From NCBI GenBank assembly GCA_964588555.1, contig CAZPPT010000005.1:1-64000 (forward strand): a stretch of 64,000 nucleotides of DNA, in the 5' to 3' direction. This document shows positions 25,144-34,715 of this stretch, in pieces; the first letter of the stretch is position 1; every line of letters begins with the position of its first letter. This DNA comes from JAGVWJ01 sp964588555 (lineage in GTDB: Archaea; Micrarchaeota; Micrarchaeia; Anstonellales; Bilamarchaeaceae). A program made the translations under genes and the position numbers. The notes beneath the pieces were generated by a model, which saw nothing but the letters and a program-made list of their open reading frames with translations, was not told the DNA's origin and ran no database searches.

Positions 25144-25911
25144 ATGAACGAGGCAGACATTCCAAAAAATAATTCAAAAACACTGGCCGGCCTGTGGACT
25201 GATTTTATTAATTGGGAACGGCGACGCGCGGGCGAGGCGGGTTTCCTTATTGAAAACTTGCGAAAATATAAATGCAAACTGGTTTTTGACGCGTGCCTTG
25301 GCGATGGTGCCGATTCAGTACATCTTATCCAAAATGGTTTTACCGTAACAAGTAACGACATTGATGAATTATTTATCAAAAAGGCGCTCGCTAATGCCAA
25401 AAAGCATGCGGTTTCACTTGACATAACACGCTATGACTGGAGGAAACTTGAGCGCTCTTTTAAAGAGAACACATTTGATGCAGTCCTCTGCCAGGGAAAT
25501 TCACTTACGTATCTATTTAGGGAAAGCGACCGGTTTAAAACACTTGGAAATTTTTATCATATCTTAAAAAGGGACGGCATCCTTATTATCGATGAGAGAA
25601 ACTACCAGTACATTTTGGACGGACGGGAAGAGATACTAAAAAAAGGTCGATTTCGATATTCAAATAGATATGTCTATTGCGGGGACACAGTACACGGCAA
25701 ACCGATTGAAATTTCTGAGGGGCGAGTTCTATTTGAATATGTAGATGAACGGACAAAACGATCCGCGTACCTTTCGCTTTACCCGTTTAAGCGAGGGGAA
25801 CTGTTGGGTCTCCTTACGCAAGCAGGGTTTAGGAAGATTGAGCAATACTCAGATTACAAAAAAGGGTTTGACGAAACGGCGGACTTTTACCAGTACGTTT
25901 GTTTGAAATAA
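25144..25911 (+). CDS. Class I SAM-dependent methyltransferase
   Basis: 255 residues. Motif I is VFDACLGDGADSVHLIQNG, motif II VTSNDIDELFIKKA, motif IV/V FDAVLCQGNSLTYL and motif VI HILKRDGILIIDERNY. The NSLTYLFRESDRFKTLGNF stretch and NYQYILDG resemble glycine/sarcosine N-methyltransferase-like small-molecule enzymes, so a small metabolite or lipid headgroup is a likelier target than nucleic acid. It stands 40 bp upstream of polB with its own T-rich border, so no functional link to replication is implied. Confidence 0.82.
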   Translation: MNEADIPKNNSKTLAGLWTDFINWERRRAGEAGFLIENLRKYKCKLVFDACLGDGADSVHLIQNGFTVTSNDIDELFIKKALANAKKHAVSLDITRYDWRKLERSFKENTFDAVLCQGNSLTYLFRESDRFKTLGNFYHILKRDGILIIDERNYQYILDGREEILKKGRFRYSNRYVYCGDTVHGKPIEISEGRVLFEYVDERTKRSAYLSLYPFKRGELLGLLTQAGFRKIEQYSDYKKGFDETADFYQYVCLK

Positions 25912-25950
25912 GTCTCACCTCTTTTTATTTTTTCGTGCCGATAGTTAGGT

Positions 25951-28332
25951 ATGAAAACAGCCAAGGCATATTTTATCGACGCTGACTACGTGGTGCGCGA
26001 CAAAGAGACATACGTACGCCTATTACTGAGGGGAAAGCGACTATTTAGGCTCTACTATCCATGCGACCCTTATTTTTACGCAGTTGCGGATGCAAAACGC
26101 CAGGAAGAGGTCCAAAAAGTCAAGGTGCCGCGAAAGGACAGTAGCCTTGCACGGGTGAAGCGCATAGAGGTAACAAAACGCTTTATCGCTGGCGAGGAAC
26201 ACGAGGTGCTCAAGATATTCTGTGAGGAGCCGCGGGATGTGCCCTTAATACAAAAGGCAATTCCGTTTCCTGCATATGAGTATGGCATCAGGTTTGCACA
26301 GCGCGTACTTATCGACCTTGGGCTTATACCATTTTCCATAATTAGGTACGAACGAGAAGGAAGGGTTCTTAAGAGGATTCTTGGCATTGAACAAGGTGCA
26401 CTTCCCGACCTCAGGACATTTGCGTTTGACATTGAAACATATAACCCGCAGGGTGCGCCGCGCGAAAAGAAGGATCCCGTCATCATGATCAGCTATAAGA
26501 CAAAGAACGGGAGGGGCGTCATCACAACCAAGAAAACGCATGCCGAATACGTGCACATATGCAAGGATGAAAAGGAAATGCTTGCGGCATTTTGTGATAT
26601 TGTGCGAAAGGAGGATCCGGACGTCTTATTTGGATACAATTCAAGCAACTTTGACATCCCATACCTGATGGCACGTGCAAAGGAAAACGGGGTGCCGCTC
26701 ATATTGGGAAAAACAAATAAACCGCCCCGAAAGTTCAAACGGGGACTTGCGGACGGGATGGAGATTGACGGGAGGATCCATGTTGATTTATACCCACTTA
26801 TGCGGTTTTTTGGTTTTATCGGCCTTGTGAAGGCACAGCAGTTCACCCTTGAAAAGGTATATGCCGAGGTGATGGGCAAAAAAAAGCTCATGGTGGCACG
26901 GAGGAACATATGGGAAATGTGGGACAATGGCGAACTGGAAGAGCTCGCTGCATATTCCATGATGGATGCCGAGTCCACATATGAACTTGGGATGCATTTT
27001 ATTCCGCTCAATATCGAGTTTTCGATCCTTACAAAAATCCCGCTCTTTGACACGGTGCTCTCGACAAGCGGCCAGATGATCGAAAACATCCTCATGAACG
27101 AGGCGGCGAGACGGGGGGAGATAATACCCTCAAAGCCAAGCGGAGGTGCAGTGCAGGAGCGCCTTGCAAACCCGATTGAAGGTGCGTACGTACAATTGCC
27201 TGAGCCGGGCATTTATGAGAACATTGCCGTACTTGACTTTAGGGGCCTCTATCCAAGCATCATTTCTTCGTATAATATTGACCCGGTAAGTCTTGCGTTA
27301 GGAAAAAAGGTAAAGAAAAGCGAGTGCCACGTTTCGCCGACGGGCGCATGCTTCGTAAAGGAACCGCGGGCGCTCATCCCATTAGTTGTGGACTGGCTTA
27401 TTGATTACCGCGTGGCCATCAAGGGGAAATTGAAAACGCTTGATAAGGATTCGCATAAGTATAAGGAACTTCTTGCACGTTCCACCGCCGTTAAGGTGGC
27501 GACAAACACCGTCTACGGCTACCTTGCGTTCCCGCGCTCGCGTTGGTATTCGCGCGAATGCGGCGAATCGACTACCGCATGGGGGAGAAAGCATATCATG
27601 GAAACGATCGAAACTGCGCAAAAAATGGGATTCAAAGTCATATATAGCGATACTGATAGCGTCATGATGATCTATAAGGATAAAAAAGATGTGCTCTCAT
27701 TTATGGAAAAAATCAATGATGAATTACCTAACCGAATGGAGCTTGAACTCGAAGGGTTTTACCCACGCGGCGTGTTTGTGAGCAAGCGCGGCAAGGAGGC
27801 AAAAGGCGCAAAGAAAAAATATGCGCTTCTTGGCGACGACGGAAGGATCAAGATACGCGGCTTTGAACTCGTGCGCAGGGACTGGAGCGAAATTGCAAAA
27901 AAGACGCAGCTTGATGTGCTTAATGCGATACTGCGGGAAGGAAGCAAGGAAAAGGCCGTGGCAATTGTAAGAAGGGCGATAGGACGCCTGCAAAACGGCG
28001 AGGTACCGCTCAGCGAGCTTGCGATTGAGACGCAGATAAAAAAGGATCCGAAGGACTACGAAGTGGCTGATCCGGCAGTAAGCGCAGCGATAAAAGGGGC
28101 GAAGCGCGGCGTGCCTGTGGAAAGGGGGACGATTGTCTCGTATGTTGTCACCAAGAAGGGAAAAACGATTTCTGAAAAGGCCGAACTGGCGGAATTTGCG
28201 CAAGATTACGATGTAGATTATTACGTCAAGAACCAGGTGCTCCCGGCAGTGCTCAAGATACTTAAGGAACTTGGGTATGACGAAACCGATTTAAAAATAG
28301 GGGGAAAGCAAAAGGGCCTGATGGATTTCTAA
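25951..28332 (+). CDS. polB: Family B DNA polymerase
   Basis: 793 residues, full length for archaeal PolB. The 3'-5' exonuclease motifs are Exo I TFAFDIETYNP (Asp and Glu near residue 160), Exo II GYNSSNFDIPYL and Exo III YSMMDAESTYELG. Polymerase motifs follow: A DFRGLYPSIISSYNI, B KVATNTVYGYLAFPRSRW and C YSDTDSVMM with the two catalytic Asp. The N-terminal uracil-sensing region is present at normal length. It is intein-free at the sites commonly occupied in Thermococcales. It is the main replicative or repair polymerase candidate here; a PolD may exist outside the window. Confidence 0.96.
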   Translation: MKTAKAYFIDADYVVRDKETYVRLLLRGKRLFRLYYPCDPYFYAVADAKRQEEVQKVKVPRKDSSLARVKRIEVTKRFIAGEEHEVLKIFCEEPRDVPLIQKAIPFPAYEYGIRFAQRVLIDLGLIPFSIIRYEREGRVLKRILGIEQGALPDLRTFAFDIETYNPQGAPREKKDPVIMISYKTKNGRGVITTKKTHAEYVHICKDEKEMLAAFCDIVRKEDPDVLFGYNSSNFDIPYLMARAKENGVPLILGKTNKPPRKFKRGLADGMEIDGRIHVDLYPLMRFFGFIGLVKAQQFTLEKVYAEVMGKKKLMVARRNIWEMWDNGELEELAAYSMMDAESTYELGMHFIPLNIEFSILTKIPLFDTVLSTSGQMIENILMNEAARRGEIIPSKPSGGAVQERLANPIEGAYVQLPEPGIYENIAVLDFRGLYPSIISSYNIDPVSLALGKKVKKSECHVSPTGACFVKEPRALIPLVVDWLIDYRVAIKGKLKTLDKDSHKYKELLARSTAVKVATNTVYGYLAFPRSRWYSRECGESTTAWGRKHIMETIETAQKMGFKVIYSDTDSVMMIYKDKKDVLSFMEKINDELPNRMELELEGFYPRGVFVSKRGKEAKGAKKKYALLGDDGRIKIRGFELVRRDWSEIAKKTQLDVLNAILREGSKEKAVAIVRRAIGRLQNGEVPLSELAIETQIKKDPKDYEVADPAVSAAIKGAKRGVPVERGTIVSYVVTKKGKTISEKAELAEFAQDYDVDYYVKNQVLPAVLKILKELGYDETDLKIGGKQKGLMDF

Positions 28333-28346
28333 AGTGAAACAGTAAC

Positions 28347-29036
28347 TTACATTTTATTCAGTACATCCTTGATCTCGGCAATGCCATACTTTGTAATAAG
28401 AAGCGGAATGCGTTCTTTTTCCGATATCTTTACCGCAAGCTTGTCCACCTTATCCTCGTCCAAACCATGGAACACGACTGCGCTTGGCTTGTTTGGCGAG
28501 AAACGCACCACGACCATGGGAGACCTTCCGGTCGAAACGCTCGTAAAAATAAAGACGCGCTCATTGACATTGCCATATAAGTTCTGAAGATGACTTGAAG
28601 GCATTTCAAGGGTCACTTTGATGCTGTCAATAAGCGTATAGCCGTAGATTTTTTTTTGGTCAAGGAGGTCTGCATTTGTAAGCACTTTTGCCTTGATAAG
28701 CCCTTGGAAATCCTTAAGCGAGATGCCGCGCGCAAACTCATGGACCTCAAAATACTCGCTTAATGGCTTTTGCTGGGAATTAAGCTTCTGGGTAATCTGC
28801 CCGCCCTTGGCGACGTCGATGTCGAATATGGCGTTGACAAAGCGCTTAATGACAGAAGTGCCCGGAGATTTTCGCCGGTTCCCCTCATAATCACTGATTG
28901 TGGAAACGGTTATGCCAAGGTACTTGGAAAGTTCTACTTGTGTGATGCCAAAAATCTCGCGCCACTTTTTCATAGTTGCGCCGGGATCTTCGGAAAGCGA
29001 GATTTCGCCTGCGATCTCCTGCTTTACCTTTTCCAT
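28347..29036 (-). CDS. XRE-family HTH regulator with conserved archaeal C-terminal domain
   Basis: 229 residues. The N-terminal HTH_3 domain (MKKWREIFGITQVELSKYLG, TVSTISDYEGNRRKSPG) is followed by a 150-residue alpha/beta domain (VFIFTSVSTGRSPMVVVRFS, PSAVVFHGLDEDKVDKLA, RIPLLITKYGIAEIK) found in a widespread archaeal predicted-regulator group (COG1709-like). The C-terminal part resembles a small ligand-binding or redox-sensing domain; the ligand is unknown. It is divergent from the lipoprotein gene at 29090 across a 53-bp gap with one central TATA box. Confidence 0.82.
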   Translation of the reverse strand: MEKVKQEIAGEISLSEDPGATMKKWREIFGITQVELSKYLGITVSTISDYEGNRRKSPGTSVIKRFVNAIFDIDVAKGGQITQKLNSQQKPLSEYFEVHEFARGISLKDFQGLIKAKVLTNADLLDQKKIYGYTLIDSIKVTLEMPSSHLQNLYGNVNERVFIFTSVSTGRSPMVVVRFSPNKPSAVVFHGLDEDKVDKLAVKISEKERIPLLITKYGIAEIKDVLNKM

Positions 29037-29058
29037 ATGAAAAAGATGGGGACAACTG

Positions 29059-29064
29059 TTTAAA
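29059..29064. promoter_or_regulatory. Shared symmetric TATA box for the XRE regulator and divergent lipoprotein gene
   Basis: TTTAAA, in the context GTTTAAATAG, is centred 25-26 bp from the minus-strand ATG (29036) and 28-29 bp from the plus-strand ATG (29090). It is the only TATA-like element in the gap. A regulator that controls its own promoter would here control both genes. Confidence 0.65.
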
Positions 29065-29089
29065 TAGGGTACGTCTCATTCAAAATAGC

Positions 29090-30097
29090 ATGAAAAATAT
29101 CTTATTAGCACTTATAATAATTCTTCTTATAGCTGGCTGCATACGGGGAAATGTCCGCGTAGAAAAGAACGAAACTGCTGCATTAGTGAACGAAACACGA
29201 GTAAATGAAACAAACGCTCCTCTTGAGAACAGTACCGGGCCCGCTGATAAGCCGGATACGCCAGTTGTCGAGGCAATAACACTACCTCAGAGATATTTCC
29301 CATGGGACAACTTATTTAAGGATCTTGATGAATTTGCAGTTACCTATTATTATGTAAAGTCCAGTTCGTTTGACACCCTTTATCAGGAAGGGAAGTTAAA
29401 GGAACCGCAAACAGCGATCATAAAGATATGGTTCAAGGGCAACATGGCCCGCATTGACCGCTACGAGTCGGAGTATATCGGAAAGGAAACGTGCGACACA
29501 AAGCCGATGGAATTCTTAGACCACGAAGGAAAACAGTATGCACTTGTCGCCCGCGAACTTTATCGCGGAAAAAAGCTTGATGGATGGAGATATGGCGTAA
29601 TAAGCAAAGGCGTTACGAGCGGGGGCACGGACGTATGGAAATGTGATACAAAAAAGAGCTCGTCGCTCCAGGGCGAATCAGTCGTTTCGCCCATACGGGC
29701 AATGCTCCTTGCATATGACAATTATGCAAGCAGATACGGGACGCCCCATTTCTATGAAAACGAGGATGCGTACCAAAACGAAGCACAGCTCGCACAAAGG
29801 GCGTATGAAAATTACAGCCGCGTTGACGGCGTCCGGTACGTGCGTGAAACAAACTCGTTAAAGCAGGCTGAAACAGTTGCGGGAAGAAAGGCGGTGCCAT
29901 TTTACGTAACTAAACAGTTTGCAGGCGAGGCATACGGGCGCGAATTGCGCGATAAGGAACTCGGATTAGGGCTTGCATTTTACCTAAAACAATATGTGGA
30001 TACACGGGGGCAGCGAATCAGCCTTCGTGATGAAATGCTCGTATATACGATGCTTGAATTTGACCCCTATGTCGAGGACGCTGAGTTTGAGGAATAG
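29090..30097 (+). CDS. Lipoprotein of unknown function
   Basis: 335 residues from ATG 29090, supported by the TATA box about 28 bp upstream. An N-terminal hydrophobic segment ends in a lipobox-like LLIAGC, so Cys may be lipid-modified or the protein membrane-anchored. A Thr/Asn/Glu-rich linker with several N-glycosylation sequons (NET, NST) follows. The mature domain contains FKGNMARIDRYESEY and a Cys pair (ETCDTKP, DVWKCDTKK), which could form a disulfide. This overall pattern recurs in archaeal extracytoplasmic proteins; the function is not recognised. Confidence 0.7.
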   Translation: MKNILLALIIILLIAGCIRGNVRVEKNETAALVNETRVNETNAPLENSTGPADKPDTPVVEAITLPQRYFPWDNLFKDLDEFAVTYYYVKSSSFDTLYQEGKLKEPQTAIIKIWFKGNMARIDRYESEYIGKETCDTKPMEFLDHEGKQYALVARELYRGKKLDGWRYGVISKGVTSGGTDVWKCDTKKSSSLQGESVVSPIRAMLLAYDNYASRYGTPHFYENEDAYQNEAQLAQRAYENYSRVDGVRYVRETNSLKQAETVAGRKAVPFYVTKQFAGEAYGRELRDKELGLGLAFYLKQYVDTRGQRISLRDEMLVYTMLEFDPYVEDAEFEE

Positions 30098-30117
30098 TGC
30101 GTAAAAAAATAAAAAAA

Positions 30118-30300
30118 TTATTTTATCTTTACCGCATAGTTCCCATTGGTCGTCAGGCCTGAGATCTTTGCGACTTCTGAACGCTCGGCATCAAGGATGA
30201 TGACCATGCCGGAGAACTTGTCCGACAGTTCGGAAGAGTTGCATTTTGGACATACTTTTTCCGAATATACGATATACCTACAATTTTTGCACGCCTTCAT
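30118..30300 (-). CDS. spt4: Transcription elongation factor Spt4 (RNA polymerase subunit E'')
   Basis: 60-residue zinc protein. ACKNCRYIV and CPKCNSSEL give the four zinc-binding Cys of Spt4/RpoE2, followed by the conserved DKFSGMVIILDAERSEVA. It partners Spt5 to form the processivity clamp of archaeal RNA polymerase. Its start overlaps the end of rpoE by 4 nt (ATGA-type coupling), the standard archaeal rpoE1-rpoE2 order. Confidence 0.95.
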   Translation of the reverse strand: MKACKNCRYIVYSEKVCPKCNSSELSDKFSGMVIILDAERSEVAKISGLTTNGNYAVKIK

Positions 30301-30899
30301 GCCTTAGCCTCCTTTTCCTCTTTTGCCTTCTTGTTCTCCTTGGGCGCCTTCTTTGGCTTCTTCTCCTTTTCGTCAAGCCACTCAAGCTTCCCAAGCCCTT
30401 CCGGCCTCATGGTAAGCCCGATCTTTGTTTCGGCAGTTGTTGCCTTGAGGCTGACGGTTGAAACCTTTATCAATGCAAGGTCGCCCTTCTTAAGCGCGTG
30501 CTTCTCCGCACGCGACGTAAGGTTCTTTGATTTCTTGTCGTAGAAGAACTTCTCCTTTGAAATTTGCGAAACGTGAAGTAACCCCTGGAGCGGGCCGATG
30601 CTTACAAATGCGCCAAACTCGACAATCTCGGCAAGGTCGCCCTCAAAGACCTCATTGACAGAAGGGACAAAGGTGAGTGCCTCAAAGCGCACCCCATAAT
30701 ATGCGCCACCGTCACCCGGGATAATGACCCCGTCTGTAAGGACTGAAACGTTGTCAACAACAAGTACGACCCCAAGTTCCTTGAAAAGCCGGCGTTCAAA
30801 CCGGTCGCGCAGTATTGAAAGCACTGCATCCTCAACCGAACTTCCGAATAATTCCGGAGAAACACGAACTTTGTCTTCCATTGTTTTTACATAATACAT
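30297..30899 (-). CDS. rpo7: DNA-directed RNA polymerase subunit Rpo7 (E')
   Basis: 200 residues. The N-terminal tip domain (MYYVKTMEDKVRVSPELFG) is followed by an S1 OB-fold (VFEGDLAEIVEFGAFVSIGP, GLLHVSQIS). With Rpo4 it forms the RNA polymerase stalk, which helps open the promoter and binds nascent RNA. The C-terminal 30 residues are a lysine-rich tail (KKPKKAPKENKKAKEEKE) longer than usual and probably disordered. The start ATG at 30899 follows the Shine-Dalgarno-like GAGGTTGAT. spt4 follows with a 4-nt overlap. Confidence 0.95.
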   Translation of the reverse strand: MYYVKTMEDKVRVSPELFGSSVEDAVLSILRDRFERRLFKELGVVLVVDNVSVLTDGVIIPGDGGAYYGVRFEALTFVPSVNEVFEGDLAEIVEFGAFVSIGPLQGLLHVSQISKEKFFYDKKSKNLTSRAEKHALKKGDLALIKVSTVSLKATTAETKIGLTMRPEGLGKLEWLDEKEKKPKKAPKENKKAKEEKEAKA

Positions 30900-31085
30900 C
30901 CTATCAACCTCGTGCGCCTATCTAAAATATGAACCTGCGTCGATTGCATATGATTTTTCATGTGCAAGTCTAGCTCTCGCGCTTCTGAGCAGTATTATAA
31001 TATAAAGAAAGGTTAATAACCACAGCGGCATGCGACTATAAGTCGCATAAAAACATTTATAAACACAATTAAGCCTAATAGTGCC

Positions 31086-32183
31086 ATGAACAAAATCCAG
31101 GAGCTACGCGCATATACTGCCCCCCGTGCGGAAGGTATGCGGATACGATTTTCCACATTTAAACCATTTGTAGGGCAAGAAGCATATTCGTTGCTCCCAA
31201 TAGCGCACGCATACCGAAGGTGCCTTAAGGCCGCTGATGTCGAATACAAAAAAGGCAAGGAATATGATGATGCACAAGCCGCCGTAAAAAGAAGTTTAAG
31301 AAAAACCGCTGAAAAGGCAGGGCGAAGATTCGGGTACGCGGCAGAACAAATCATATCATCCGCAGTGCGCGCGGCACTTGAACTGCCTGGTTTTGAATCA
31401 AAGGTCGCGATAACCCGCGAGCTAATAAAACACGACGTATTCCTCGATAAAGAGTGTTATGAACGGGGCTTATTGATACCAACGAGCCTAAGCGTAAATG
31501 ACGTACGGATTTATCTTGTCTTAAGCCATGAATGGAAAACTGAAGGGCTCTACGATAAGGGCCATGGCCTGCCATCCGTCATCGGATTAAATATGATAAA
31601 AATACTAGTGAACATTAACGAAATGATCCGCTCCCTTGAGGCGCCACTTCTGTACGACCTGGCCGAAGCGCATGGGGGAAGTGTTGAAGAAACATACGCG
31701 CACATTGTTGACCTCATGCTCCGCGCTTGCGCTACACATGAAGCAGGCCACGTATTACTCCATCAAAAAGGAATACGTGCCAGCACATTTGCACAAGAGG
31801 AAATGCGCGCGTATTTATGTGAGTTAGCGTATGCGGAACCGGCAGTCATGCAGCAACCGCTCTATAGGGCATCTATGGAATGGGGGAACGACTGGCATGT
31901 TGAGGCGCTTACAAGAATTTATTTGGGTATGGCTACGCACCATGGAGTTAAACAGGGGGAGCGTACTGAAAGTGCCTATTTTGGATTATCCTCATCAGAC
32001 ATGCGTGAAACGGCAAAACTGCTTCTTAAGAGGGACTTAGGCGATTTAGTTGGAGTCCTTACTGAAGCTAAAGAATTGCCAAAGATTGCAAGCCACTCGT
32101 TTATAACTGATGAAGTTGCAAAGATCATACGTGCATTAAGAAATGTAAGGTACGACCGCACCACTAGCCAATTTTACCTATAA
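31086..32183 (+). CDS. Putative zinc metallopeptidase with HEAGH motif
   Basis: 365 residues. The segment CATHEAGHVLLHQKG, near residue 220, carries an HExxH zincin motif on a helix. A downstream Glu-containing helix (AQEEMRAYLCELAY) could supply the third zinc ligand, as in gluzincins. There is no signal peptide or transmembrane helix, so it is probably cytoplasmic. The N-terminal half is helical and basic and not recognised. A TATA box (ATTTATAAAC, about 31052-31061) lies about 28 bp upstream of the ATG. The activity is inferred from the motif alone. Confidence 0.6.
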   Translation: MNKIQELRAYTAPRAEGMRIRFSTFKPFVGQEAYSLLPIAHAYRRCLKAADVEYKKGKEYDDAQAAVKRSLRKTAEKAGRRFGYAAEQIISSAVRAALELPGFESKVAITRELIKHDVFLDKECYERGLLIPTSLSVNDVRIYLVLSHEWKTEGLYDKGHGLPSVIGLNMIKILVNINEMIRSLEAPLLYDLAEAHGGSVEETYAHIVDLMLRACATHEAGHVLLHQKGIRASTFAQEEMRAYLCELAYAEPAVMQQPLYRASMEWGNDWHVEALTRIYLGMATHHGVKQGERTESAYFGLSSSDMRETAKLLLKRDLGDLVGVLTEAKELPKIASHSFITDEVAKIIRALRNVRYDRTTSQFYL

Positions 32184-32244
32184 GTGGCACAAAAATGCAA
32201 GCATTTAATCCTTTTCCCATACTACAATATAGAGTTGATTTTTC

Positions 32245-33693
32245 ATGCCGGCATTATATGAACGAATCTTTGAATTGGCAGTCAATAGAAGTTTCTTCTT
32301 TCCAAGTAACGAGCCATATGGGAGCGTAAGCGGGTTTTACGATTATGGGCCAGTTGGAAAATTGATCAAGAACAAGATCGAGAACCTCTGGCGCAGGACG
32401 TTTATCAGGGAAGATGGCGCCCATGAAATTGAAGGGGCGCTCATTACCCCTGAAATAGTACTTAAGGCTTCGGGACATGTCGATAGCTATGCTGACCCCG
32501 TTGTAGAGTGTCCGAAATGTAAGACACGATTCCGGGCCGACCATTTGGTTGAGAAATATGTGGACGGCTTTAAGTGGGATGGGAAACTTGAAAGCCTTGA
32601 CGCGGCAATCCGGGAAAACAAGATTCAGTGTAATTGTAAAGGAGAGCTTGGTAAAGCGTACTTTTTTAATCTCATGTTTAAGACCGGTATCGGCGGTGAA
32701 CAGGCGCCCGCATATAGTCGGCCTGAAACAGCGCAGGGAACATTTACTGCATTTCCGCGCGTATTTAGAAACCACGGGTCAAAACTTCCTATTGCAGTTG
32801 GCCAGATTGGAAAGAGCTTCAGAAATGAGATTTCGCCGCGAAAGGCGCTCGTAAGGATGCGGGAATTCACCCAAATGGAACTTGAGTACTTCTTTAATCC
32901 GAGCGTCCAAACACACCCAAACTTTGCACGAATGGCACAGGTAAGGATGCGATTTAAAATAAATGATAAAATGGTGGAGAAAACCGCGCAGGAGGCGGTG
33001 GAGGAAAAAATCGCGGTAAATGAGATAATGGCGTATTACCTTGCAAGGGAATGGCAATTTTATATTGCATGCGGGCTTGATGAGAAAAGGATATATTTTC
33101 GAGTACTGCGCGATGACGAGGTGCCCCATTACTCAAAACGAAATATCGACCTTGAAGCAGAGACGTCCTACGGAATAATTGAATTAAACGGAAATGCGTA
33201 TAGAACGGACTTTGACCTTTCGCAGCACGCGAAGTTCTCAAAACAGGATTTGAGCGTTTTTGTCGAGGAAGAAAAGAAACGGATCATGCCGCACGTGTTT
33301 GAGGCGGCGCTCGGAGTTGATCGCTTGTTCTTCTGCATCCTCGAGCACACCTTCCGTGAAAAGAGTGCCGAGAAGGACTGGGAATGGTTTGACCTCCCAA
33401 CAGCAGTCGCGCCATACGAGTTTGCACTCTTTCCCTTGATGAAAAAGGATGGCCTTGCGGAAAAGGCACGTGAAATATACAATACGTATAAGGGCGATTT
33501 TAACATCTTCTACCAGGAAAGCGGAAGCATTGGAAAACGGTATGCACGTGCAGACGAGATAGGTGTCGCAAAGGCGCTCACGGTCGACCACCAGACGCTT
33601 GAGGACAACACGGTCACGATCCGCCATAGGAATACCGGCAAGCAGGAACGGGTACCGATCGCGGGGATATCTGCTGCCGTTTCCCACGAATAG
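32245..33693 (+). CDS. glyS: Glycyl-tRNA synthetase
   Basis: 482 residues of the homodimeric (archaeal/eukaryotic) class II enzyme that charges tRNA-Gly. N-terminal landmarks are FFFPSNEPYGSVSGFYDYGP and a zinc-type CPKCKTRF with a distal CNCKG. Class II motif 2 is IGKSFRNEISPR, and motif 3 is EAALGVDRLFFCIL with the ATP-binding Arg. The C-terminal anticodon-binding domain starts near VAPYEFALFPL. Length is shorter than bacterial or eukaryotic relatives, which fits archaeal forms. It has its own promoter region and no synthetase neighbours. Confidence 0.95.
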   Translation: MPALYERIFELAVNRSFFFPSNEPYGSVSGFYDYGPVGKLIKNKIENLWRRTFIREDGAHEIEGALITPEIVLKASGHVDSYADPVVECPKCKTRFRADHLVEKYVDGFKWDGKLESLDAAIRENKIQCNCKGELGKAYFFNLMFKTGIGGEQAPAYSRPETAQGTFTAFPRVFRNHGSKLPIAVGQIGKSFRNEISPRKALVRMREFTQMELEYFFNPSVQTHPNFARMAQVRMRFKINDKMVEKTAQEAVEEKIAVNEIMAYYLAREWQFYIACGLDEKRIYFRVLRDDEVPHYSKRNIDLEAETSYGIIELNGNAYRTDFDLSQHAKFSKQDLSVFVEEEKKRIMPHVFEAALGVDRLFFCILEHTFREKSAEKDWEWFDLPTAVAPYEFALFPLMKKDGLAEKAREIYNTYKGDFNIFYQESGSIGKRYARADEIGVAKALTVDHQTLEDNTVTIRHRNTGKQERVPIAGISAAVSHE

Positions 33694-33761
33694 CAAGAAA
33701 CTAACTCTTTTTAACCTTTACTCAATAATATTTTTTTTAACACTTTAAATGGTGAGTAATT

Positions 33762-34715
33762 ATGGAGCTTGCAACACGTACCAGGGCAATAGATATAATT
33801 AGCAAAAAAATCACGCACGGCAAAAGGGCCAGAGCATTTCGAAAATTTCAGGCGGCCGTAGACGGGCTTGACCCTACGGGAACCAGGGAGTTAATCAGTA
33901 AGTTGGAGCATTCTACCCCCGGAGAGCTAAGCCGCATACTTGAGAACATGATTAGGGAAAAGGGCGGCAGCAAACAGCTTGAAGAAAGTAACCCTGAATT
34001 AAGGGATATGCTGCATACAATATTGAAAATACGGGGAAACCACGAATTATTTGCACGCAGGTTGATTTCAGCAATAACTGCACGCGGGTTGCCCCAATAT
34101 AGGGGCAAGGGGAATGAGATAGCTGCACGAAAGGCAATCTGCAGCGCGCTTGGAACCGAAGATGGCCAAAAAAGAATTGCGATCGTGTGGGCTGCAATCA
34201 CCGCACAAAGTGTACGGGACCTGGAGAACCGGGTGCGGGAGATACTCCTTTCTGACATAAAGGGAAGGAACATGCCCGGCGGGACAACGGGGGTCAAAGG
34301 GCTTTCCGAAGTAACGAACTTTAAGCGAGATGAAATTCTATTTCTCATGAATACATTGCACTTGTCTGCTGAGGCGATCGAGAAATTTGCCGACGGTAAC
34401 TCCAGTATTGCAAAACATGTAGAACAAAATGTGCGCAGGATAGGAAGGTTAAAGGGCCCTGAAATAGCTGATGCGGTTGAGCTTGTGGCGGACAGGTTTG
34501 CTGATGGGGGCGGGTCACGGAACATGAAAAAACTTCGAAGACTGCACCCTGGCGTCAAGAACATCAATGCGGGGCTTACGAAAGCACTAAGGGCAGTTGC
34601 AGATGCGGCGGCTGAAATTAGATTTACCCCAACAAAAATGGCAAGGGCAAAACCGCGGGCAGTGCCCATAGAAGTTTGTGAAGCGATCATCAATGATACG
34701 ATCCAGGTAAGATAA
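33762..34715 (+). CDS. Hypothetical all-helical protein
   Basis: 317 residues, predicted almost entirely alpha-helical, with repeated helix pairs such as RELISKLEHSTPGELSRILE, RDEILFLMNTLHLSAEAIEK and ADAVELVADRFADGG. No transmembrane segment, catalytic motif or known family is visible. The stop overlaps the ATG of the next gene (TAATG), so the two are translationally coupled and probably act together. The second product is a membrane protein, so this one may be its cytoplasmic partner. Confidence 0.6.
   Translation: MELATRTRAIDIISKKITHGKRARAFRKFQAAVDGLDPTGTRELISKLEHSTPGELSRILENMIREKGGSKQLEESNPELRDMLHTILKIRGNHELFARRLISAITARGLPQYRGKGNEIAARKAICSALGTEDGQKRIAIVWAAITAQSVRDLENRVREILLSDIKGRNMPGGTTGVKGLSEVTNFKRDEILFLMNTLHLSAEAIEKFADGNSSIAKHVEQNVRRIGRLKGPEIADAVELVADRFADGGGSRNMKKLRRLHPGVKNINAGLTKALRAVADAAAEIRFTPTKMARAKPRAVPIEVCEAIINDTIQVR

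Noticed and set aside
25951..28332. Intein in polB
   Set aside because: All polymerase motifs are contiguous; no insertion.
30900..31085. tRNA or C/D RNA between rpo7 and the HEAGH gene
   Set aside because: A possible box motif exists, but no cloverleaf and no paired boxes were found; only promoter elements are supportable.
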